Source of the DNA: a virus | Direction: 5' to 3' (one strand) | IMG/VR virus record: IMGVR_UViG_3300017757_000078 | Coordinates: 1 to 30,080 of that record | Length of the DNA stretch: 30,080 nucleotides | Shown: one piece after another, positions 16,896-26,666 of the stretch | Layout: each line of letters opens with the position of its first letter | How positions within the stretch are numbered: position 1 is the first letter of the stretch | Notes under the pieces: generated by a model | What the model saw: only the letters and a program-made list of their open reading frames with translations | The model's database searches: none | Told to the model about the DNA's origin: nothing | Program-made: the position numbers and the translations under genes

Positions 16896-19800
16896 GCTAA
16901 TTTATTAGGAACAACAACTACCAATGAAAATATGCAGACCCAAGAAATCAATAACCATTGGAGGTTTGATGATGCTGAAACTGAACAATTTATGTATCAT
17001 AAGACTATTCCAAACAGTTCTCTTAATATATTTACTGATTATTCGTCACTAAACCCAACTACTACTACAGCTACAGGATATTATATGATAATTGATAGTG
17101 AGGTAATTGAGATAACAAATGTTGCACCACATCCGAACGCACCAGATTTATATCAGATTTTTACTACAAATAGAGGAGTATTGGGTTCAACATCTGTTGG
17201 TCATGGGGTGGATGAACAAGTACAAATTTGGGATGGTGTACCTGATGGGTATAGTTCATATGAAGAACCTTCAGAGACTGAATCTCAGGAGAGTCCTCAG
17301 GAAGGTACTACGATTAAAGCTTTAATATTAGATCAACCTAAACTTGGTGATGTGAGTCATTATAATTTTAAAGAAAGTGAAACAGATTTTAGTTATGTAA
17401 ATTCTATTGGTTTACCAGAAAATATTGATAAGTTTGATAATAAAGATTTACATACAACATCAATGGGTTCGGAAATAAATGAAGTTATACTTCAATCTAA
17501 TATGAAATTTTCAGGTTCTTCTTATATTAGAATTGATAATATAAGAATTGATAATGCTGGTGTAAATTACAAAACAAAAAACATTCGTATTAAAGCTTTT
17601 ATATTTTCAGAACAAGCCTTTCTTAATGATGCTAATAATAATGGCTATACTCTACCATTAGATTCTGATTTTTATAAACTTCATAATGTGTTAAATGGCA
17701 GTGGTGATAAGTTTTGTTTTTACAATAAAGCTTTTAGTAGAAAGAGTGATAAACAGGGATTAGGAAATATAAGTGATATGGAAGGTGTAAACATTGTCTC
17801 CAATCTAGCAGCTGATGCTAGTAGTGATATTGAAGTGGGGGATTTTCCTGGTAATGATAGTTTTAATACTGGGACAGGAGATACCGACACATTTGCTGTA
17901 ACTGATAATTCGCAGGAGATTGTAGAAATTATTGATAATTTACAAGAAAATCCATTGTATGTAGCAGTATGGATGCGTGGTAATGCAAGAAGGTGGTGGG
18001 GAACGGATAAAAGAAAAAAAAGATTCCAAGTTTATAAAATTAACAATTTAGATTTGTTTCTGGATGGAACAGCTGGAAAAGTAACTACATTAAATTGGGA
18101 CGGAGGTGCAGCTGACAATACTAAAACTGGAGCAGGAGGTGGTGCAGGAGTTGAAGCAGCCGCTTTTAAAATAACACAATTTAAAATGACTATCAATACA
18201 TTGTCAGGGGAATCTAATGATAATCTTAGTCAGGCACTGGTAGATGAATGGGTTGGCGATGTTTTACCACCTTTAGATTTTTATCCAACTGATATTAATA
18301 AGAATTTATTTTTACAAATTTCACCATTTCAACAATTAAATAATTCTGACGATGATGGATATGATTATTCTCAATTTGTATTTCCAGAATATTTTCCATT
18401 TACAACTTTTGGTATTATAGGATCTGATGGTGGGATGGATTCAGAATATTCTGATTTACAAAGTTATTATCCATTCCAATCACGACAATCTTTTAGGGCA
18501 TCAGCTCCAGCAACAATTACATTTAATATAGAATATAGAGATCCAGAAAATATTGAAGATTTATATAGTCAAGATGATTTTATTCATTTTGTTATTGATT
18601 GGGACGATAAAGATGATGAAATAAAAACAATAGATGATTTTTTAAATGAACGGCCTGAGAATATGCTAGATTTACAGGAATTACAAAGTCAAGGTTTATA
18701 TACTACAGATGTTTCTAAAATGAGACATACTTATTTAAAACCTGGTATTAAAACAATAAAATTAATTACAATTAGTTATGATGATTCTAAAAATGCATTA
18801 GGAAGATGGAAACTTGTTACTTCAAGATTTTTTTTAGATATACCCATTTCTGAATATCCTGATTTTGGTGAAGTTGGTGGTGATGATTATAAAACAATAC
18901 CATGGCCATTTACAACAGTAATTATTGGTGGTATTGATGAAAATTCAAAATATAAAACAAGTATTAGGAATACACTAGCTAGTGGTAAAATTGGTTCTAC
19001 GGATATTATTGATGAGAAGTTCTTAACTTATGCTGATGAAAACGATGAATTAGGAAAATCAATTGAAAATTTAGATTTAGAACAGTTAAGATATTTTAAT
19101 CAAAGTTATAATATGAATAACTTGTTAAAAATAGAACCTATGATTGTTGGGGAGCAGCAATATGAAGATGATTATATTTCAAATGTAAATCTGTTTCACA
19201 ATCCTATGGCTGATGATTCTGATTTTTCAGACTTTTATGGTGAAGATTATGCTACATCACAAGAGTGGTTATCATCATTACAATTTCCTAAATATAGAGA
19301 AGAACTCGACCAATCCGATGGTGGAGAGGGTGATGGTGGTTTTAGTATTGAAGATGTAATTTATTGGAGTGGTAAAAACAGACCTGATATATCTTTATTA
19401 ATAAATCACATTTTAAATCCTTCACCTACAACTGAAGCTGCAATTAGTGAATACATATATCCTGATTATGTTAATTCTTGGATTACTACAGATGATATAC
19501 CAAGTGCTATTATTCCAATGGGTATAAACTATTTTAGACCATATAATTATACGATAGATTCTCCAAATGATATTGAAGATCCATCATTTTTTAATATTAA
19601 TCATAATAACTATAATATTTCAGAAGTGTGGTATGGTCAAAAAGCAGGTGCGGTTGGTGGTGATGTAGATAGAATAGGAACAGATTTATATGAACAAAAA
19701 AAATATGATGATGATTCGCAGGGTATTCGTATACGACACACTGCTACTAATGTTGTTGAAGATGAGTGGACATTCTTTAAATATCAGAGAAAAGATTTAA

Positions 19801-20927
19801 ATGTAAATTTAAAACCAAAAAGTCAAGGTGGTACTCATTATATATTTAAGTGTGAAATAAAATTCAATGAATATTCAGTAAATGCTCCAAGATTCTACAC
19901 ATTTAGACCAGCTAATCGAGATAATGATTACGGAACACCATTTTACAATAATGGTGAATATGATAATGATTATATCAGATTTTATCGTGGAGATGATGGT
20001 GTTTATTCAAATTCGAGTTTAACTAATAAAATTGCTGATTATGGTCAATGGATATATATTCAAAAAGAGCGTAGATTAATTTCAGACTATTCTTCTTATA
20101 GAAGTGGTGGTGAATTAGAATCTGTTGATGGTTTTCCAAATATGGAATTTTTAACAGATAATTGGTTTGATGCATTTGATACATTTATCCAAGATGCAAA
20201 TACAGATCCTGAATTTTTAAGTACTTTACCATATCCAAGATATTGGGAGGAGTTTAATATTAGTGGTGGTGGTTTTACACAAACAGATTTAGAACAATGG
20301 ATTGGTGTTGGTAGACCAGATATTGCTGTACTTATTTATTATTTAGCTAGTAATTCAACAGAAGCTGAAGGTTTAGATTATTATGAATACATGTATCCAG
20401 AATATATACAAAACTTTATAGCTAACGCGGTGGAACATGGTTTTGGATATGAATTTCTATCTGACGATAGTTTAATTATTCCACTTGCAGAAGATTTTAA
20501 TGATACACCACAATCATCTTTACACTTTCATAATATTTCAGGTTATCCAGAAGCTGTAGTGGATTTGGAAATTCGTAATCCAATTATGATGGAAAGTAGT
20601 ATTTTTAATCAAATAACTGATACATCTATATTAAATGAAGATAAATTTTATTGGAATGGAGAAACAAATAAATTTCCAGAGGAAACTTCTGTCGGACAGA
20701 TATTTATAAATGACAACATAGATTTAGATTTAAAACAAAGTTGTAAATTAGAAATAAACACGGGTGAGTTAACTGATAAACAAATTTATGATTCAAGTGG
20801 TAATTCAAACTCAGGATTGTTAATTGGTGATTATAAAGTTAAAAAGAATAGAAAAGGTCAACCTATGAGAAGAGATTCATATATTAAAGTTCCTAAAAAA
20901 ACAAATAATAGTAATGGAGCATTGTAA
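16893..20927 (+). CDS. Giant virion protein, paralogue of the preceding one
   Basis: The 1344-residue protein carries near the start a IIDSEVIEITNV ... NRGVLGSTSVGHGVDEQV module (about 69-112), a pattern seen in phage tail-associated proteins. Residues 540-633 are a PKD-like fold, with DWDDKDDE (W570) in place of the usual WGDG and RHTYLKPGIKTIKL near 611-624. VIIGGIDENSKYKTSIRNTL (about 677-696) matches the GG..S.YKTI block of the preceding protein. Two GRPDI modules follow (about 789-865 and 1106-1177). The C-terminus, DSSGNSNSGLLIGDYK to SNGAL, aligns with that of the preceding protein. Its function is probably a baseplate-peripheral or adhesin role. The start overlaps the upstream stop (TAATG). 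Confidence 0.65.
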   Translation: MANLLGTTTTNENMQTQEINNHWRFDDAETEQFMYHKTIPNSSLNIFTDYSSLNPTTTTATGYYMIIDSEVIEITNVAPHPNAPDLYQIFTTNRGVLGSTSVGHGVDEQVQIWDGVPDGYSSYEEPSETESQESPQEGTTIKALILDQPKLGDVSHYNFKESETDFSYVNSIGLPENIDKFDNKDLHTTSMGSEINEVILQSNMKFSGSSYIRIDNIRIDNAGVNYKTKNIRIKAFIFSEQAFLNDANNNGYTLPLDSDFYKLHNVLNGSGDKFCFYNKAFSRKSDKQGLGNISDMEGVNIVSNLAADASSDIEVGDFPGNDSFNTGTGDTDTFAVTDNSQEIVEIIDNLQENPLYVAVWMRGNARRWWGTDKRKKRFQVYKINNLDLFLDGTAGKVTTLNWDGGAADNTKTGAGGGAGVEAAAFKITQFKMTINTLSGESNDNLSQALVDEWVGDVLPPLDFYPTDINKNLFLQISPFQQLNNSDDDGYDYSQFVFPEYFPFTTFGIIGSDGGMDSEYSDLQSYYPFQSRQSFRASAPATITFNIEYRDPENIEDLYSQDDFIHFVIDWDDKDDEIKTIDDFLNERPENMLDLQELQSQGLYTTDVSKMRHTYLKPGIKTIKLITISYDDSKNALGRWKLVTSRFFLDIPISEYPDFGEVGGDDYKTIPWPFTTVIIGGIDENSKYKTSIRNTLASGKIGSTDIIDEKFLTYADENDELGKSIENLDLEQLRYFNQSYNMNNLLKIEPMIVGEQQYEDDYISNVNLFHNPMADDSDFSDFYGEDYATSQEWLSSLQFPKYREELDQSDGGEGDGGFSIEDVIYWSGKNRPDISLLINHILNPSPTTEAAISEYIYPDYVNSWITTDDIPSAIIPMGINYFRPYNYTIDSPNDIEDPSFFNINHNNYNISEVWYGQKAGAVGGDVDRIGTDLYEQKKYDDDSQGIRIRHTATNVVEDEWTFFKYQRKDLNVNLKPKSQGGTHYIFKCEIKFNEYSVNAPRFYTFRPANRDNDYGTPFYNNGEYDNDYIRFYRGDDGVYSNSSLTNKIADYGQWIYIQKERRLISDYSSYRSGGELESVDGFPNMEFLTDNWFDAFDTFIQDANTDPEFLSTLPYPRYWEEFNISGGGFTQTDLEQWIGVGRPDIAVLIYYLASNSTEAEGLDYYEYMYPEYIQNFIANAVEHGFGYEFLSDDSLIIPLAEDFNDTPQSSLHFHNISGYPEAVVDLEIRNPIMMESSIFNQITDTSILNEDKFYWNGETNKFPEETSVGQIFINDNIDLDLKQSCKLEINTGELTDKQIYDSSGNSNSGLLIGDYKVKKNRKGQPMRRDSYIKVPKKTNNSNGAL
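19258..19490 (+). repeat. GRxDI module, copy 2
   Basis: Encodes WLSSLQFPKYREELDQSDGG, then GGFSIEDVIYWSGKNRPDIS and, after a spacer, EYIYPDYVNSWI. The order of an acidic/glycine loop, a short helix with tryptophan, then RPDI resembles a dockerin or EF-hand-like segment. It pairs with the copy at 20209-20424 in the same gene. Confidence 0.7.
20209..20424 (+). repeat. GRxDI module, copy 3
   Basis: Encodes FLSTLPYPRYWEEFNISGGG, then FTQTDLEQWIGVGRPDIAVL and EYMYPEYIQNFI. It keeps every landmark of the copy at 19258-19490: L..LP(F/Y)P.Y..E, the glycine loop, the helix with W, RPDI, and EY.YP(D/E)Y. Confidence 0.7.
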
Positions 20928-20929
20928 TG
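20913..20929 (+). promoter_or_regulatory. Stop/start junction doubling as translation start region, copy 2
   Basis: AATGGAGCATTGTAATG encodes the end of SNGAL plus stop, offers GGAG as ribosome binding site, and overlaps the next ATG. It is the near twin of the junction at 16879-16895. Confidence 0.6.
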
Positions 20930-23900
20930 CCAGATTTTGAATTTGAATTTAATCAACAAGATAGAGATATAATTTTAAGTCAAGATGTTGGAACATTTGG
21001 TAATTCTGGTGATTACATTCGTTTAACCATTTATCCAACTGAAGCGATTAGTAATGTTGTTGATTTACCTGATGATACAAAGGGTATTGATGGTAAAGCT
21101 GTATTCTTTTCTACTCTCAACGAATCACTTAAAATTAATGTATCACCATTTACTGATGATGAGCGATATTTTGAATATTTTATCGGTGGTGCAGATAATA
21201 ATTTTAAAATATATCAAAATGGTGATGATGTATATATTAAACCAAATGAAATATTTAATGATTTTGAATTACCTCAAGGTAATTATAGAATACAAATTGA
21301 TTTTTTAAATCAACTTAATCCTCCAATTGCAGGTTCAACGGGTGATGATGACAATCAAGTAGAAGATGATGCTGAAGTAGCTCAGAAACCATATCAATTT
21401 ATTTTAAGGCAGATATCAACTTCAAGGAAAGAGGTTCGTCTTAAATTATTAGATAAAAATATTGAAAACAATTCATTAGAAATTTTTGATATAACAAATG
21501 AATTTAATAATTTTGAATCTGAATTTATAGATGATGGTGATGGTAATCAAATACCAAATCCAAATTATAAATATCAATTCAAACATGTATTAAATATTGG
21601 AACTGGTGACCACATTCCAATTATGAATTATCAATTTGATAAAATTACAGGTGGAAGTGATAATCAATCTATAATCTTAAAACTATATCAATCATTACCA
21701 ACTAATATTGCAAATCTATCAATGGTTACAATTGAGAAAGAAGTTTTAACAACACAAATTCAATCAACATTTTATTTTTCTGATGTACCTGCTGTATTTT
21801 TTGGTGATGGTTTACAAACTGATTATAGTTATAATTTATTAAATCCCAACGATGATGACTTTGGATATCAGAGTATAGATGAATTGGCTTATTCAGCTTC
21901 TATTGGTGAAGTTGAAACCGATACTATAATATCATCAAGTCAATATGGTTATCCAAATTTAAATACAGACTTTAATGAATTTGAAAATCATACATTCTTT
22001 GGTTCTGCTAAAAAGAAATTAGAAAATTTTAAAACAAAAGTTACAACTATACAAGGATATTATTCTGAAATCTCAGGTACATTGAATGTTTCAAGTTCAA
22101 TTGGGGGTGATTCAACTTTTATTATACAAAAAAGAAAAGATTTATTTAATAAAATAAACGAGGAATTTAAAAACTTTACACCATATGAGAGATTTTTATA
22201 TTATGATGGTCAAAGTGAATCAACATCATCATCACCAAGTTTAGTAAATTATGCAGAGCCAACACCTGTACAATTAGGTGGTAATTCGGTTGAGGGTATT
22301 GAGTTAAATCAACACAATGGATTTAATGTTGTATATAAACATACATCAGAAAAAGTATCTGGTACTCACAATAAATATATAGATTTATTTACAGATAAAT
22401 ATTCTGTAGAGAATAAACCATTTTTTAATTACAGTAGTTCAATTTATTTATCATTTTTAATGCAAGGTGATAGTGGTAGTTCATTGACTTGGCAAGATTT
22501 TAATGTACAAAACAATCCTCCACTACCTAGTGATACTTTATACCAAAACAATGTTTTAAATCCTGATATGACAGGAAGTGCATATCAAAGATATATATTT
22601 CAGGCCTCTATGTCTTACTTTGTACCAAACACAACAAACAATGATTTAGCTGATTTAAGTGTTGCTGCTGGTGATTTTAATGCTGGTTCTTCAAAAATTA
22701 CAATTTTAAGTGGTAGTATTAAAACAGGTTCAAGTCGAATAAAAGATTCAACTAATTTATATCCAATGAATGTTGTAACTCAAAGTGGTGTTCCATTCAA
22801 GGGTTCGGTACTGCCGAGTGGTGAATTATTTAGGATTTATAATCAAAACACTTTATCATCAAGTTTAAGTGGTAGTTGGAATGTAGATTCCCAAACCTCA
22901 GGTGCTTCTGTTACAAACGCGATGTTAACTGACTTTAGTGGTAGAGGAAATACTGGTTCAATTGATGAAGGAACACCAAAAATATCAGATGGTGTTACTG
23001 TACATGGTAGACAATATGGAAAATCAATGTTGTTTTTAAGTGAGTCAAATGATTCCATAAGATATTTTTCCGATGATGATTTTAACTTTAATAGAGATGA
23101 TAATTTTTCATTATCCATATGGGTAAAAAGATTTCATCCAAATACAGGTTCAGCTGACCCAACAAAACCTTCAAGTGCAAATACACAGGCTATTTTTACA
23201 AGGGGGCAGACGGGTAACTCTTATGGTATTGATTATGACTTTACTAATAACTTAGTTAGGGGTGGTGTAAGGGGTACAGGTGCACAAGAACAGATTACAA
23301 CTACTGCGACAGATGATTTATTAAATTGGAATCATATTGCTTTTACATTTGAAAGTGGTTCAGCTACTGGTATGAAACTTTATCTTAATGGTAAACTAAA
23401 AGGTACTCATACAACAACTGGAGCTGGTTATTCGATAACTGGTTCAAGTCATTTTTCGGCATCGGTTCATAATATATCTGGTTCAGGTGATGCGTTAAGT
23501 ATAGCTGGTAATGACATAATAGGTGGTACAAATGGTCACTTTAATGGATTTTTACAATACCCAAGAGTTTATGGTAGAACTATAACACCATCTGAAGTTA
23601 ATCAATTATATTTAAAACCAGATGGTAATACTGAAACAAAAATTACAGATGTAAAAGTAACATTAAAAGACCCAACTAAAGCTTATCCATTTGATAATAT
23701 GTTTAAAACAACTTCAACTGAATGGACTGATTGGTACAATGGAATGATTACTTCAGCTTCAGCTTTTGATACTGATAACATACATTCATTTGAAAACAAT
23801 TTACCTCTTTATATTCAAGATAGTTCTGATTATGGTGAAATGAAAGATTTTTTAAATTTACAAGGTGAACAATATGATTTAATTAGAAACCATATTGATT

Positions 23901-26635
23901 CGATGGGAACATTACATAAAAGGGGATATACTGAAAAGGATTCAGCTCCTAATAATACTTTACCAATGTTATTATCTAATATGGGTTGGGAGGCTATAAA
24001 TCCATTTAGTGGTAGTTTAACCGATACATTAGGAAGTTATTTAAGTGGTATAACATCAATCGATGATATAAAAAATAATACTTGGAGAAAAACTCTAAAC
24101 AATTTATTATACATTTATAAATCAAAAGGAACAAAAAATTCAGTTAGGGCATTGTTGAACACATATGGTTATCCACCTGATGTATTGGAGTTTGAGGAAT
24201 TTGGTGGCGCTACTTCAGAGGGAAATCAAGATCAAATAGTTGATGATACGCCACCTGAAATATACAGTGTAACATCACCTCGTATAGATTTAGATTTAGA
24301 TTTACATTCTGGAAGTTTTTCATTTGAAACTTCTCAACAAAAAATGTATAGATATTTATTTAACGGAAAACGAGATAGGATTTTAAATCTTGATTGGTGG
24401 ATGGATAATGCAAATATAAATACATTTGAGTTTGTATATAAACATACTCAAACAACTCAGGCTCAAACAATTTTAAAATCAAGTGGTAGTGGTACAGAAA
24501 CACTTTGGGATTTAAGACTAATACCAAGTTCTACTGGGGATAGTTCATCATTTCAATTTAGATTAAATAATTCCCAAGTTGCAGATACAGCTATTGGTTC
24601 TAGAGGATTTTCAATGTCTTCGGCCTTTTTTAAAATGACTGATGGTGAATTGTATAATGTAATGATACAGAGAATGACTGGTTCATCGGGTGGTCCGGGA
24701 ACTATTCAATATAAACTACATGCTGCTTTTCAAAACGAACGCCAAATAGAAAAATATAGTATGGTTTCTATGTCTATAAGTGGTGCGATGGCTGGTGGTA
24801 CTACTTTAGGTGGTAAAGGATTCTTTGCTAATCAAAATTGGCAATCAAGTGGTTCAAGGGGTCCAACAACTTCTTCTAATTTATTTGTAGGGGAAGTTCT
24901 TAGTGGTTCTTTAGCTGAAATAAGAGGTTGGTCTACTGCATTAAGTACATCTAAATTTAGACAGCATGTATTAAATAAGTTTTCTATTGTTGGTAATTCA
25001 ATATCTTCTCATTGTAGTGATTTAACTTATCATTTTAAACTAAATGAAAATTATTCAAGCGCTTCAATTTCATCATCATCTCAAACTTTAAAAATTATTG
25101 ATTCAGCTCATGAAGTTGGAGACTATTCTATTACAAAACCTTCGTCATTTTTTAGTGGTTCATTTATTTATGGTTTTGATAATATTACTACTGTCGGAAT
25201 ACATTCAATAGAGAATAGAGATTATATAAATGATAATACAATTATAATAAATCCAAAAACAAATATTGTTGGTGATTTAAGTTACAATCATTCAGCTACT
25301 GATTTATTAACAGGAGCAAACCACAAAAAACCACAATTTAGAACATCACCTAAATTGGAAATATATCGTTCTGCACAATCATTTCTTGATAAATATATTT
25401 TAGAAAAATTAGGTAGTTTTAATTTAGAAAAAAAATATGGTAGTCCAACAAATTATTATTCGGAATCATATCATGAACTCATTACATTTAAAAATAAATT
25501 TTTTGATTGTTATCCAATAGAAATTAATGTAAATACATTTATCAGAGCTCATGAAGATATGTTTAACGATTCAATATCTGATGGACTAAAATCATTAGTT
25601 CCAGCTCGTTCAACATTCGATGGTGGTGCAACTGGGGTGGAAATTAAACCTACGATATTAGAGAAACAAAAATATAGAAATAGAAAAAATAGTCTTGAAA
25701 CAAATCCAAATACAGCTACTGGTAGTCATTCAGTTAATATAAATTTATCTGAAACAATTTATGATTCGGTAAAAGAGGGAACAGCACAAGGAGCTCCAAC
25801 GACTAGTGGTTCATCAATTATTTTACCATATTCACAATCAATTAGTTTAGGTAACAATTATCAAACTTCAAGTATGGGAGGTGATGTTAATTATAGGGAT
25901 AATCAGTATATAACTCCTAATTTTTTACAACCAGATGGTTATGTTACCACGATTATAAATCCATATAGCGCTTCAATATCACCATTACCAACTTATGATG
26001 GTACGGGTATTGAAACATCAAAAGACGGGACAATTAATTATTCTTCAGATGCAAATAAATCATATGTAGATGTTCATAAAAATTGGGGAACAAGTTCAAC
26101 AGATGTTCATCATATTAATTTTGCTGCTGGAACTGGTTCATATGGAAATTATAATACTTATGCTATAGATACAAGATTTCATTTTTATGCTGTAGGTGAC
26201 AGTGAATACTATTCATCTTCACTTGATTCTGGTGGTGCTTCTGATTTTTCAGATTCTAATAGATTTTTTAATAGGTTATTAATAGATAATGATTTTCATA
26301 TTGATTCAACATATGAATCATTTATTAATACTGGTTCAGGTGAACAATCAGGAAGAATGATGGGTAAAACAAGATATTTTTCTTCATCAATAGCAGCAGA
26401 TGGAACAACAACAGATTTTTATCCAAGAAATCATGTAACTAAATTTAATAATCCTTTTACACATACAATGTATAATGGTTCAAGAAATACTGATCCAGGT
26501 TTATTAAATGTTAGATATGAAGATTATTCAACATCATCATTTTATAGAGTTACTGTAACTGGTGGTGAAAATCAAGTTTATGTTAGGAGTGGTAATCCAA
26601 CAAAGGATCCAGCTGATGATAGGATTATCTATTAA
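20927..26635 (+). CDS. Giant baseplate wedge-type protein with two LamG-like domains around a gp7/P2-I-like core
   Basis: This is the largest protein in the window (1902 residues). The N-terminal part includes YIKPNEIFNDFELPQGNYRI (about 104-123). Residues 698-900 form a LamG-like domain: FSLSIWVKR, WNHIAFTFESGSATGMKLYL and GFLQYPRVYGRTITPSEVNQ. Residues 985-1090 resemble the phage tail protein I / T4 gp7 wedge domain: NTWRKTLNNLLYIYKSKGTK followed by ALLNTYGYP. Residues 1163-1355 are a second, diverged LamG-like domain ending SLAEIRGWSTALSTSKFRQH. LVPARSTFDGG ... IKPTILEKQKY (about 1555-1580) begins a serine/glycine-rich C-terminus. I infer a wedge core protein with sugar-binding decorations. 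It is the last gene of the long operon. Confidence 0.7.
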   Translation: MPDFEFEFNQQDRDIILSQDVGTFGNSGDYIRLTIYPTEAISNVVDLPDDTKGIDGKAVFFSTLNESLKINVSPFTDDERYFEYFIGGADNNFKIYQNGDDVYIKPNEIFNDFELPQGNYRIQIDFLNQLNPPIAGSTGDDDNQVEDDAEVAQKPYQFILRQISTSRKEVRLKLLDKNIENNSLEIFDITNEFNNFESEFIDDGDGNQIPNPNYKYQFKHVLNIGTGDHIPIMNYQFDKITGGSDNQSIILKLYQSLPTNIANLSMVTIEKEVLTTQIQSTFYFSDVPAVFFGDGLQTDYSYNLLNPNDDDFGYQSIDELAYSASIGEVETDTIISSSQYGYPNLNTDFNEFENHTFFGSAKKKLENFKTKVTTIQGYYSEISGTLNVSSSIGGDSTFIIQKRKDLFNKINEEFKNFTPYERFLYYDGQSESTSSSPSLVNYAEPTPVQLGGNSVEGIELNQHNGFNVVYKHTSEKVSGTHNKYIDLFTDKYSVENKPFFNYSSSIYLSFLMQGDSGSSLTWQDFNVQNNPPLPSDTLYQNNVLNPDMTGSAYQRYIFQASMSYFVPNTTNNDLADLSVAAGDFNAGSSKITILSGSIKTGSSRIKDSTNLYPMNVVTQSGVPFKGSVLPSGELFRIYNQNTLSSSLSGSWNVDSQTSGASVTNAMLTDFSGRGNTGSIDEGTPKISDGVTVHGRQYGKSMLFLSESNDSIRYFSDDDFNFNRDDNFSLSIWVKRFHPNTGSADPTKPSSANTQAIFTRGQTGNSYGIDYDFTNNLVRGGVRGTGAQEQITTTATDDLLNWNHIAFTFESGSATGMKLYLNGKLKGTHTTTGAGYSITGSSHFSASVHNISGSGDALSIAGNDIIGGTNGHFNGFLQYPRVYGRTITPSEVNQLYLKPDGNTETKITDVKVTLKDPTKAYPFDNMFKTTSTEWTDWYNGMITSASAFDTDNIHSFENNLPLYIQDSSDYGEMKDFLNLQGEQYDLIRNHIDSMGTLHKRGYTEKDSAPNNTLPMLLSNMGWEAINPFSGSLTDTLGSYLSGITSIDDIKNNTWRKTLNNLLYIYKSKGTKNSVRALLNTYGYPPDVLEFEEFGGATSEGNQDQIVDDTPPEIYSVTSPRIDLDLDLHSGSFSFETSQQKMYRYLFNGKRDRILNLDWWMDNANINTFEFVYKHTQTTQAQTILKSSGSGTETLWDLRLIPSSTGDSSSFQFRLNNSQVADTAIGSRGFSMSSAFFKMTDGELYNVMIQRMTGSSGGPGTIQYKLHAAFQNERQIEKYSMVSMSISGAMAGGTTLGGKGFFANQNWQSSGSRGPTTSSNLFVGEVLSGSLAEIRGWSTALSTSKFRQHVLNKFSIVGNSISSHCSDLTYHFKLNENYSSASISSSSQTLKIIDSAHEVGDYSITKPSSFFSGSFIYGFDNITTVGIHSIENRDYINDNTIIINPKTNIVGDLSYNHSATDLLTGANHKKPQFRTSPKLEIYRSAQSFLDKYILEKLGSFNLEKKYGSPTNYYSESYHELITFKNKFFDCYPIEINVNTFIRAHEDMFNDSISDGLKSLVPARSTFDGGATGVEIKPTILEKQKYRNRKNSLETNPNTATGSHSVNINLSETIYDSVKEGTAQGAPTTSGSSIILPYSQSISLGNNYQTSSMGGDVNYRDNQYITPNFLQPDGYVTTIINPYSASISPLPTYDGTGIETSKDGTINYSSDANKSYVDVHKNWGTSSTDVHHINFAAGTGSYGNYNTYAIDTRFHFYAVGDSEYYSSSLDSGGASDFSDSNRFFNRLLIDNDFHIDSTYESFINTGSGEQSGRMMGKTRYFSSSIAADGTTTDFYPRNHVTKFNNPFTHTMYNGSRNTDPGLLNVRYEDYSTSSFYRVTVTGGENQVYVRSGNPTKDPADDRIIY

Positions 26636-26637
26636 TT

Positions 26638-26656
26638 AAAAAATAGTGTATTTTTT
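26638..26656 (+). terminator. Possible weak terminator (A/T-only hairpin)
   Basis: AAAAAATA (26638-26645) and TATTTTTT (26649-26656) pair perfectly around a 3-base GTG loop just after the stop at 26635. The stem has no G-C pair, so it may be weak or fortuitous; its position before a promoter-like element supports a role. Confidence 0.4.
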
Positions 26657-26666
26657 CATTTTATTT

